From CAYSJU01 sp964431495 (GTDB lineage: Bacteria; Omnitrophota; Gorgyraeia; Tantalellales; Tantalellaceae), in assembly GCA_964431495.1 (NCBI GenBank), contig CAYSJU010000018.1, positions 1 to 37,444 of the forward strand: a DNA stretch of 37,444 nucleotides. The letters run 5' to 3'. Position numbers and translations under genes: made by a program. The notes below the pieces were generated by a model. It worked only from the letters and a program-made list of their open reading frames with translations, ran no database searches and was not told the origin of the DNA. This document shows positions 24,710 through 31,666 of the stretch, in pieces (position 1 is the stretch's first letter; the number at the start of each line of letters is the position of its first letter).

Positions 24710-25201
24710 TTACCCTCCCATGATCTCATTGATCACGTTCTCGGCTGTTTCCGCGTCAAATCCCTTTTGGACGACATATTGAAACAACCTTCCCTTTATG
24801 TTCTTCTGCGGACCGCTCTCCACTTCTTTGATCTTTTTCTTCACCATTTCCCGCAGGACGGCCTTTTCGTCAAGTTCGGCCGCTTTTTCGTGAAGAACGC
24901 GGTCTATCACATCGTCTCCCACGCCTTTCTTTTGCAGTTCTATCCGCAGGAGCTTTACTCCCCTGGGCTTTGACCTGATCCTGGAATCGATCCAGCCCCT
25001 GGCGAATCTCAGGTCATCCACAAGCCCGTCCTTTTTCAGAAGGTCCAGGATATCGTTCTGTATCACCTTTCTGAATCCCCTGCTTTCCAGACGGGCCTTT
25101 ATCTCGTGTTCCGTCCTCGGGCACAGGGAAAGCAGGCGGGAACAATAGTTCCTGGCTTTTCTTAACTCTTTTTCTCGGATGCTGTCTCCAGCCATGTTCA
25201 A
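24710..25201 (-). CDS. recX: regulatory protein RecX
   Basis: Modulates RecA by binding its filaments. The 163-residue, highly charged protein is built of three-helix repeats, with typical segments SLCPRTEHEIKARLESRGF and DDLRFARGWIDSRI. Its ATG overlaps the recA stop in ATGA, so synthesis is coupled to RecA. Sequence conservation in this family is weak; the identification rests on both the motifs and the position next to recA. Confidence 0.93.
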   Translation of the reverse strand: MNMAGDSIREKELRKARNYCSRLLSLCPRTEHEIKARLESRGFRKVIQNDILDLLKKDGLVDDLRFARGWIDSRIRSKPRGVKLLRIELQKKGVGDDVIDRVLHEKAAELDEKAVLREMVKKKIKEVESGPQKNIKGRLFQYVVQKGFDAETAENVINEIMGG

Positions 25202-26250
25202 CGGGAGAGCCCCAGGGACTTTTTGATCTCCGACTCTATTTTGTTCAGCAATTTCACGTTTTCATTGAGACTGATCCGCGCGTTCTCTTTTCCCTGCCCG
25301 ATCTTTTCATCGCCGTAAGAAAGCCAGGTCCCGGTCTTCTTGATAATACCGATCTCCTCCCCGATATCAATAGCGCCTGACGCGCGCGAGATGCCCTCAT
25401 CGAACATAATATCGAATTCCGCCTGTTTGAAAGGTGGAGCGAGCTTGTTCTTCACCACCTTTGCCCGGACACGGCTACCCACAACATTGTCGCCTTTTTT
25501 CAGGGACGCTATTCTCCGGAGATCTATCCTTACGGATGAATAGAACTTAAGAGCCTTACCGCCCGTGGTCGTCTCCGGGTTGCCGAACATGACGCCTATT
25601 TTCATCCTTATCTGATTGATAAAGATCACACACGTCTTTGACTTGCTGATAGCTGATGTCAGTTTTCTCAATGCCTGGCTCATGAGCCGGGCCTGTAACC
25701 CCATATGAGAATCTCCCATATCGCCCTCTATCTCTTTTCTGGGCGTCAGGGCTGCCACGGAATCTATGACGACCACGTCGATCGCATTGCTGCGCACCAG
25801 GGTTTCCGCTATCTCCAGCGCCTGCTCGCCGTTATCAGGCTGGGAGATCAGAAGATTGTCCAGGTTCAGGCCTATTTTCTTCGCGTAGGTAGGATCAAAG
25901 GCGTGCTCGGCGTCTATAAAAGCGACCTCGCCGCCGGCTTTCTGCGCGTTCGCCAGGATACTGAGAGTAAGCGTGGTCTTCCCGCTCGCTTCAGGGCCGA
26001 ATACTTCGATAACCCTTCCTCTGGGCACGCCTTTTATACCCAGGGCCACGTCCAGTTTCAATGAACCGGTCGGGATCACATCCACGGTAATATTGTAACC
26101 CTTGCCCATCTTCATTATCGCGCCCTGCCCGAAATCCTTTTCGATCTTGCTGAGGGCCAGTTCCAGCGCCTTAATCTTGGTCGCACCTTTTTCATCTGTC
26201 TTCTCTTTACTTATATCAATTTTTGTTTTGGCCTTGTCCCTGTTTGACAT
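25198..26250 (-). CDS. recA: recombinase RecA
   Basis: ATP-dependent strand-exchange protein for homologous recombination and repair. Walker A GPEASGKT is at residues 85-92, Walker B is the VVVIDSVAALTP stretch, and loop segments GDSHMGLQARLMSQALRKLT and NPETTTGGKALKFYSS are intact. The 350-residue length is standard. GGGAGG lies four bases upstream of the ATG. A strong promoter (26303-26331) precedes it. I see no obvious LexA-type box, so classical SOS control cannot be shown. It is the first gene of the longest colinear run in the window. Confidence 0.99.
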   Translation of the reverse strand: MSNRDKAKTKIDISKEKTDEKGATKIKALELALSKIEKDFGQGAIMKMGKGYNITVDVIPTGSLKLDVALGIKGVPRGRVIEVFGPEASGKTTLTLSILANAQKAGGEVAFIDAEHAFDPTYAKKIGLNLDNLLISQPDNGEQALEIAETLVRSNAIDVVVIDSVAALTPRKEIEGDMGDSHMGLQARLMSQALRKLTSAISKSKTCVIFINQIRMKIGVMFGNPETTTGGKALKFYSSVRIDLRRIASLKKGDNVVGSRVRAKVVKNKLAPPFKQAEFDIMFDEGISRASGAIDIGEEIGIIKKTGTWLSYGDEKIGQGKENARISLNENVKLLNKIESEIKKSLGLSR

Positions 26251-26302
26251 GACTCCTCCCTTGTTACATTTATTATAATTATGGTTACTATTTCAAGGAT
26301 AT

Positions 26303-26331
26303 ATTATACAAATATGGATTATGTTTTGCAA
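26303..26331 (-). promoter_or_regulatory. sigma-70 promoter of recA
   Basis: On the minus strand TTGCAA (26331-26326), a 17-base spacer and a perfect TATAAT (26308-26303) precede recA by about 50 bases. No comparable promoter is obvious further down in the short gaps between the following genes. I see no E. coli-type or Bacillus-type LexA site overlapping it. Confidence 0.8.
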
Positions 26332-26350
26332 AGGCTTTATTTGTTTTTAC

Positions 26351-26400
26351 CTTTCAGCCTTCAGCTATCAGCTATCAGCGTGCCACGAGTATCGAGCATC
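26351..26400. repeat. composite of two short repeat words upstream of recA
   Basis: The stretch holds TTCAGCTATCAGCTA (26360-26374, also at the hisD stop) followed by CGAGTATCGAGCATC (26386-26400, the same words as at 10451-10465). It lies between thpR and the recA promoter. Two repeat families placed side by side suggest that these words accumulate in the same kind of site. Confidence 0.6.
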
Positions 26401-26455
26401 TCACTCTATAAGACACTGCCTTCGGGCATTTTCTTTCATTTTTTCCGAAAGATCC

Positions 26456-27022
26456 TTATCCGCTGAAACCCAGGACCGATAAAGGAGTATGTACCGCGCC
26501 GGTGCTGGAAAACTCGGACTTAAAAAGGACAACGCGGGAAATATGGATGGGAACCGGATTTACTTCAATAGATGCGGCTATTTCCTTCAATTTTTCTTTG
26601 TTCTTCGATGACCTCGCCCTTCCGATCGTGACATGGGGGCTGAAAGAACGCTTTTCTTTGCTGAACCCTTCCTGAAACATGGCCTCTTCCACATGCTCGG
26701 CCAGGGCTTTGACACGGCCGCCCCCTTCACCTATGCCGATCCACAGAACCCTGACATACTCCCATTTTGGGAAAACCCCTAAACTTTCCAGTGAAACGTC
26801 AAAAGACGCGGTCTCTGAAGCTATTTTCTCTAGCCTGTCGGAAATGGAAGGGATCTGTTCCTCGGGCACATTGCCGAGAAATTTAATGGTCAGGTGCATG
26901 GACCCCGGATCGACCCATTTGACATTGGCATCCGCTTTTCTTAGAACTCCTTCTATCCGTGAAAACTCCGCTCTTGCTTCATTCGAAAATTCAAGCGCTA
27001 TGAAACTTCTTGTGTTAGCCAC
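26456..27022 (-). CDS. thpR: RNA 2',3'-cyclic phosphodiesterase (2H family)
   Basis: Two-histidine phosphoesterase of the ThpR/LigT type, which hydrolyses 2',3'-cyclic phosphate RNA ends. The two HxT motifs are visible, in SMHLTIKFLG and in SPHVTIGRA. The start is probably GTG at 27022, with GGGAG five bases upstream (188 residues); a TTG four codons earlier is also possible. It overlaps the end of pncC by eight bases. The chain begins ANTRSFIALEF, a typical family start. It is the last gene of the smc unit. Confidence 0.93.
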   Translation of the reverse strand: MANTRSFIALEFSNEARAEFSRIEGVLRKADANVKWVDPGSMHLTIKFLGNVPEEQIPSISDRLEKIASETASFDVSLESLGVFPKWEYVRVLWIGIGEGGGRVKALAEHVEEAMFQEGFSKEKRSFSPHVTIGRARSSKNKEKLKEIAASIEVNPVPIHISRVVLFKSEFSSTGAVHTPLSVLGFSG

Positions 27023-27515
27023 GTGAACTCCCAACTACGAACTCTCTTATAAGCTCCAGCACCGCCTGTGAAAATCCGAATTTCACGGCCTCCCGGACAC
27101 CCTTGACAAAAACTTTACGGGTCTTCGCCCCTTTGTTTGACGCGACACAGATGAAAGCAAGCCCAGCGGGCTTTTTGGGCGATCCGCCGCCGGGGCCGGC
27201 TATCCCTGTTACACCGGCCGCGATATCAGCCTTGAAAATGCGCCTCGCTCCTTCTGTCATGGCGCGAACAACCTCTCTGCTTACAGCACCGTACTTTTTT
27301 ATGGTCCCGGACGGAACCTCAAGGAGAGACGTTTTGATCTCGTTCGAATAAGCTATGACACCGCCTTTAAAGTAGACCGAACTTCCGGGCACATTGGTTA
27401 TCCTGTGAGATACCAGCCCGCCGGTGCAGGATTCCGCCACGGCCAGGGTCCTTTTTTTCTTCCGTAATACCCGTCTAATTTCTGTTTCTAAGATTCTCTT
27501 ATCCAGTGTTTTCAT
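27015..27515 (-). CDS. pncC: CinA C-terminal domain protein, nicotinamide-nucleotide amidohydrolase
   Basis: Stand-alone CinA C-terminal domain of 166 residues, which deamidates NMN to recycle pyridine nucleotides. Characteristic motifs are VAESCTGGLVSHRIT, GGVIAYSNEIK, YGAVSREV and GVTGIAGPGGGSPKKPAG. The N-terminal molybdopterin-like CinA domain is absent. The last residues (FVVGSSRG) are encoded by GTTCGTAGTTGGGAGTTC, which resembles the GTTCGTAG words of the etfB-side repeat at 33719-33776, so the tail may derive from a repeat. It overlaps thpR. Confidence 0.93.
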   Translation of the reverse strand: MKTLDKRILETEIRRVLRKKKRTLAVAESCTGGLVSHRITNVPGSSVYFKGGVIAYSNEIKTSLLEVPSGTIKKYGAVSREVVRAMTEGARRIFKADIAAGVTGIAGPGGGSPKKPAGLAFICVASNKGAKTRKVFVKGVREAVKFGFSQAVLELIREFVVGSSRG

Positions 27516-27559
27516 GTGAAGACTGAAATTGCTTTACAAGCAGGAAACTTGGCTTACAC

Positions 27560-27623
27560 AGATGTTTTGAATGATCCTCGCTGGGGGAATCGGCCGTCCC
27601 CGCGAGGATCATTCAAAACATCT
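27560..27623. repeat. large perfect inverted repeat after smc
   Basis: The arms 27560-27581 and 27602-27623 are perfect 22-base reverse complements (outer end AGATGTTTTGAATG, inner end CCTCGC). A further GGGG/CCCC pairing lies inside after one bulged T, leaving a loop of about 11 bases. It begins eight bases after the smc TAG, within the spacer to pncC. No T tract follows on either strand, so a standard intrinsic terminator is unlikely. It may be a fold-back mobile element, a processing site, or a transcription barrier. Confidence 0.88.
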
Positions 27624-27630
27624 TAGAGAC

Positions 27631-30600
27631 CTAAGCTCCTACGGTAACGCCTTCGGGTTCCGGCTGTTCTTTCTCTTCAGAAAACTTCACCGAAACGATC
27701 TTTGAAACACCTTTCTCCTGCATGGTAATACCATAGAGTATATCCGCCAGCTGTATGGTCATCCTGTTATGCGTCACTATGATGAACTGGGAAAGCTTCA
27801 GGAATTCCCCTAGAACACTGCAGAATCTGACTATGTTCGACTCGTCCAGAGGAGCGTCTATTTCGTCAAGCACACAAAAAGGACTGGGGTTGACCTTGAA
27901 GATCGCGAATATCAGCGCGATAGCGGTCATGGCCTTTTCCCCTCCGGAGAGAAGCGTTATATTCTGCAGTTTTTTACCCGGAGGCCTGCCCACTATATCT
28001 ATGCCGCATTCCAGGATATCATTTTCGTCCTCAAGGACCAGTTCTGCCCTGCCGCCGTTGAACAGCATCTTGAAATACACATTAAATTCCTTTTTTATGG
28101 CCTCGAACGTTTCCATGAAGAGCTTACGGGTGGTCCGATTTATTTTGGTGATGGCCTGCATGACATCTTCCCGGCCCTTGACAAGGTCATCCCTGTGCTT
28201 TGTAAGAAAACTGCATCTTTCTTCCAGCTCTTTATATTCTTCCACCGCGCCAAGGCTTACCTCTCCCATCTTCTCGATCTTCTCCTTCAGTTCTGTTATC
28301 TTGTTCTCCGCCTCTCCACGGTCAAAAGCTTCATCCGGACCCATTTCAAAAGCGGCAAGGTCAACCTTATACGCGTCCGAGATCCTCTGTATAAACGCAT
28401 TCCGCTTGTATTCCCCCTCTTTCTTTTTTATATCAAGATCCCTTCCGTGGTTCCTGACAGCTTCCAGCTTTTCCTCCTTTTCCTTCCCTTCCTCTTCCAT
28501 CCGGTCTATACGCCGGGACAGGATGTCTTTTTTCTCCTGTTTCTCCGAGCTTTCAGAGATACTGCCCTCTTTCAGCGAGGCGTATTCCGCGTTCTTCGCG
28601 TCCAGAGCCGCTGCCTCCTGCTCCAGCTCCCTGACGCGTTCGCCGTTTTCGGCGATCCTTGCGTGCTTCTCTTCTATTTCCCTGTCGATGCGGGCGTAAG
28701 TGTCCCTTTCCCTTTCCAGGTTGTCAGAAATGTGCTCCTCTTCTTTTTTTATCGCTGACAATTCGGCTTTTATGTCAGCTATCCTGTACAGCACCTTTTC
28801 CCGCTCTGAAGCGCTTTGCTGGATCACTTCCTGGGATATTTCTATTCTCTGTTCGATGCCGACACCCTTGTTCTCGAGTTCTTCCAGTTTTGAACTTAAT
28901 CTCGCGGATCCATCCCTCATCTGTCGCATCGTTTCAGCGTCCTCATCAATCTCGGCGTCCAGAAGCAGAAGCTCCTCTTGCAGACTGTCAAACTTTTCCC
29001 TTACGACCGATCTTTTTGATGAGATGTCAGCGAACTCTATCTGTTTTTCTCTCAAGGCGTTCTCCAGTCCCCTCTTTCTCCCCTCGGATTCCCTGAACCA
29101 TTCTTCCAGCTCATTCACTCCGCGTTCTATCAGAAGGAACGCTTCCGCCAGCTCTTTTTCTTCCGCGCGAAACTGCTCCAGCCTTTCGCGGCGTCCGAAA
29201 AGCGAGACCACTTCTTTATCCGAATAGTTCCGACTGCGATACATCCCTCTTTGATGGACCTCTCCTTTTTCACAGATAATACGGCCCTGAAAATCATCGC
29301 CTTTAATGAACGCCTTGGCTTCCTGCGGGGATGAAGCGACAAATGTGTCCCTTAACATGCCGCGCAATGCCGAAAGATAAGGCTCCTCTGCGGTAATGAT
29401 GCGAGTAATATCACCCGGCGTGCCATTATTTCCCTGACGGACATCTCTTCCTTCCAAGAGCTCCCTCAACTCGTCAAGTATAATGAAGCTTAAGCTCCCC
29501 AGAGACCTTTCCTCCAGAAATCTCGCGACATATTCAGCCACTATCCTGTTTTCGACCACCAAGGCCTCGGACAGGTTCCCCAGCACAGACTCCAGCGACT
29601 CGTCGTAGCCCGGACGGACACTTATGACCTCCGAAAGGATCCCGCAAACCCCTGAAAACCCGGGATCTCCGGTCTCGACCAGCTTCATTATCTCTTTGCC
29701 GCTTTCACTTATCCCTTCGCGCTCCGAAATCAGCCTTTCAAGAAAGTCCATCCTTGGCCGTATCTCGTTCAGTCGTTTCTCCCTGTTGGACTTCTCGTCC
29801 CTAAGGACCGAGAGCCTTTCCTGCCTTGAAATATACTGGTTATTAAAGGTGTCGAATTCCTGTTTGCTGGCCTCGAGTTCCTTTGTTACCCGCCCCACGG
29901 TCTCTTCCGCTTCTTTTAATCTCTCACAGGCGTTCTCTCTCTCCATCTCAACATTAGACCTTTCCAGCTTCAAGCGTTTTTCCCGGGCCATTATGTTCCT
30001 GATATCCGCATCCGTCTTTATCAGCAGGTTCTTGGTCTGTGTCTGTTCCGCGATGATATCCACGGTCTTTTCACGATTGATCTTAAGTTCATGCTTGTGC
30101 TGTTCCATGGCGGACAGGATGTTCCTGACCTTTTCCTCGGCTGACAGGAACTCTTTCTCCTTATCACCCATCTGGCTGCCGATACTCACGCACTTTAGCT
30201 CCAGCTCTTCCACGCGTCTTTTAAACGCCTCTTTCCTCTCCGTGGCTTCTTCGATCTGGCGGGTACTCCTCCGGAGATCTCTCTGGAGCTCCTCTATGCG
30301 CTCTTTGTTCATCTCTATAGTATGGCTGTTCTTGTCAATATCCGAGGTCAGCTGTATGGCTTCGCTTTGTGACGCCTGCAGGCCTTCCAGTATAGAGCTG
30401 AATTCCTTTCTCTGGTCGGCCAGGGAGATGTGCAGCTCATCCAGTTCCCGTTTTAATGTATCGGACACCTCCCTCTGGTTCTCCGCCTCTTTATCCATGC
30501 CCGTTCCGTCCGTGTTCAGCTCCCTTAACCGCATGTAAGACAGCCTGACTTCCAGGTCCTTAAGCTCCGAGTAACATGCCCTGTATCTTTCCGCTTTCCG

Positions 30601-31227
30601 CGCCTGCCGCTCAATGGCCTTGATCTGCCTTTCGACTTCCCGGATTATATCACTTATCCGTGTCAGGTTATCATTGGTGCGCTCCAGCTTGAGCATGGCT
30701 TCTCTTTTCTTTGCCTTGTACCGTGTTATCCCGCTGGCTTCCTCAAAGACATACCGCCGCTCTTCGGGTTTAGAGCTGAGCACCATGTCCATCTTGCCCT
30801 GCTCTATAACGGAATAGGAACTCGTGCCCAGGCCGGTCCCCCTGATAACGTCCCTGACGTCCATCAGCCTTACGGGCGTCTTGTTCAAAAGGTATTCACT
30901 TTCCCCTGAACGAAAAAGCCGCCGTGTAATGATTACTTCATCATAATCCACCGGAAGGATCCGTTCTTCATTGGACAGCACTATCGATACTTCGGCCATG
31001 TTAACGGGATCGGACTTCTCCGTGCCGTTAAATATAACATCCTGCATCGAGGAACCTCGCATTGATTTTGGCGACTGCTCCCCGCAGACCCATTTTATGG
31101 CATCGACGATATTGCTTTTGCCGCAGCCATTGGGACCGACTATCGCAGTGACGCCCGGTTCGAATTTCAGCGTGGTTTTGTTTAAAAAAGACTTGAACCC
31201 TACGATCTCCAGTTTTTTGAAATGCAT
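27631..31227 (-). CDS. smc: chromosome segregation ATPase SMC
   Basis: Core of the bacterial condensin complex, which organises and helps segregate the chromosome. The 1198-residue protein has the full architecture: Walker A GPNGCGKS at 31-38, a long coiled coil rich in Glu, Lys and Arg, a hinge at about 520-660 (FSGVCGILSEVI onward), a second coiled coil, then signature LSGGE at 1093-1097 and Walker B CVLDEID ending near 1124. A GGGAG site lies five bases before the ATG. It is preceded by a MerR-type HTH gene nine bases away. Partners ScpA and ScpB are not in the window. Confidence 0.99.
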   Translation of the reverse strand: MHFKKLEIVGFKSFLNKTTLKFEPGVTAIVGPNGCGKSNIVDAIKWVCGEQSPKSMRGSSMQDVIFNGTEKSDPVNMAEVSIVLSNEERILPVDYDEVIITRRLFRSGESEYLLNKTPVRLMDVRDVIRGTGLGTSSYSVIEQGKMDMVLSSKPEERRYVFEEASGITRYKAKKREAMLKLERTNDNLTRISDIIREVERQIKAIERQARKAERYRACYSELKDLEVRLSYMRLRELNTDGTGMDKEAENQREVSDTLKRELDELHISLADQRKEFSSILEGLQASQSEAIQLTSDIDKNSHTIEMNKERIEELQRDLRRSTRQIEEATERKEAFKRRVEELELKCVSIGSQMGDKEKEFLSAEEKVRNILSAMEQHKHELKINREKTVDIIAEQTQTKNLLIKTDADIRNIMAREKRLKLERSNVEMERENACERLKEAEETVGRVTKELEASKQEFDTFNNQYISRQERLSVLRDEKSNREKRLNEIRPRMDFLERLISEREGISESGKEIMKLVETGDPGFSGVCGILSEVISVRPGYDESLESVLGNLSEALVVENRIVAEYVARFLEERSLGSLSFIILDELRELLEGRDVRQGNNGTPGDITRIITAEEPYLSALRGMLRDTFVASSPQEAKAFIKGDDFQGRIICEKGEVHQRGMYRSRNYSDKEVVSLFGRRERLEQFRAEEKELAEAFLLIERGVNELEEWFRESEGRKRGLENALREKQIEFADISSKRSVVREKFDSLQEELLLLDAEIDEDAETMRQMRDGSARLSSKLEELENKGVGIEQRIEISQEVIQQSASEREKVLYRIADIKAELSAIKKEEEHISDNLERERDTYARIDREIEEKHARIAENGERVRELEQEAAALDAKNAEYASLKEGSISESSEKQEKKDILSRRIDRMEEEGKEKEEKLEAVRNHGRDLDIKKKEGEYKRNAFIQRISDAYKVDLAAFEMGPDEAFDRGEAENKITELKEKIEKMGEVSLGAVEEYKELEERCSFLTKHRDDLVKGREDVMQAITKINRTTRKLFMETFEAIKKEFNVYFKMLFNGGRAELVLEDENDILECGIDIVGRPPGKKLQNITLLSGGEKAMTAIALIFAIFKVNPSPFCVLDEIDAPLDESNIVRFCSVLGEFLKLSQFIIVTHNRMTIQLADILYGITMQEKGVSKIVSVKFSEEKEQPEPEGVTVGA

Positions 31228-31236
31228 ATCAGCTCC

Positions 31237-31443
31237 CTATACCTCCTTTTTGCCCTCAAGTATCTTTCTCAGTTCTTCGATCTCCTCTTCATGATATTCT
31301 CTATACCCATTGATCGGATTTCTCCGCGACACAGGGAATATCCCTTTCTTCTCATAATTGATGACCGTTCCTCTATATATGCCCAGAATATCGGCGACTT
31401 CCTGGACATTGTATCGTTTCTTTTTATTGACCTGCTCGATCAT
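31237..31443 (-). CDS. 68-residue MerR-type helix-turn-helix protein
   Basis: Small DNA-binding protein consisting only of a winged MerR-like HTH: YNVQEVADILGIYRGTVINY forms the helix-turn-helix and the following PVSRRNPINGYREY forms the wing. A short charged tail (EEEIEELRKILEGKKEV) ends it. There is no dimerisation coiled coil or effector domain as in full MerR regulators, so it resembles excisionase or BldC-type mini regulators. The ATG has only a weak ribosome site. It is the first gene after a near-perfect promoter and lies nine bases from smc, so it may regulate its own promoter and smc. Its targets are unknown. Confidence 0.85.
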   Translation of the reverse strand: MIEQVNKKKRYNVQEVADILGIYRGTVINYEKKGIFPVSRRNPINGYREYHEEEIEELRKILEGKKEV

Positions 31444-31506
31444 ATTATCAACCGGTACTTTAATATGGTTTATGTATCTTTATTGGTGTTTGTTCATTCG
31501 TGTCTA

Positions 31507-31535
31507 AGTATACATAGGTATGGTGTAGTTGTCAA
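31507..31535 (-). promoter_or_regulatory. strong sigma-70 promoter of the HTH-smc unit
   Basis: On the minus strand a perfect TTGACA (31535-31530), an exact 17-base spacer and TATACT (31512-31507) lie about 64 bases before the HTH gene. Within and next to the spacer, ATAC and GTAT can pair around CTAT, a possible small operator for the HTH protein, though weak. Confidence 0.85.
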
Positions 31536-31553
31536 CTATTTGGCACCTATTAT

Positions 31554-31597
31554 CCCACCTACGAGGTGGAACTAGTTATTTCCACCTCGTAGGTGGG
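31554..31597. repeat. palindrome family B, inverted pair between etfA and the smc promoter
   Basis: Two copies of the CCACCT-NNN-AGGTGG palindrome face each other. The arms 31554-31571 and 31580-31597 are perfect 18-base reverse complements around an 8-base loop, and each arm is itself a palindrome with a 6-bp stem. It could fold as one long hairpin or as two small ones. It lies between etfA and the oppositely unaffected smc promoter, and the same core sits at the trpA-ruvX junction. Confidence 0.88.
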
Positions 31598-31640
31598 GCA
31601 GAAGGTAAATTCTTTAACAAAGTACTAAGCATTTTTTCGC

Positions 31641-31664
31641 TAAATCAAATAATCAAACCCCTAC
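31641..31664. repeat. palindrome family A, half copy after etfA
   Basis: On the minus strand it starts GTAGGGGTTTGATT, the exact left half of the family, but the right half has lost the pairing arm. It begins two bases beyond the etfA stop codon region. The remaining spacer down to the HTH gene holds family B palindromes and a promoter. Confidence 0.6.
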
Positions 31665-31666
31665 GG

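Noticed and set aside
26411..26450. Possible plus-strand terminator: TGCC-TTCG-GGCA followed by TTTTCTTT.
   Set aside because: The stem is only four base pairs and no plus-strand gene ends there. It may be incidental.
27755..30538. Two plus-strand frames over 300 codons (27755-28699 and 29624-30538) rich in Ser, Phe and Leu.
   Set aside because: They are antisense to the SMC coiled coil; Glu and Lys codons read backwards give Ser, Phe and Leu. No independent evidence supports them.
3200..31664. CRISPR-like array interpretation of the recurring palindromes.
   Set aside because: Copies are kilobases apart, single or in pairs, without regular spacers, and no cas gene is present.
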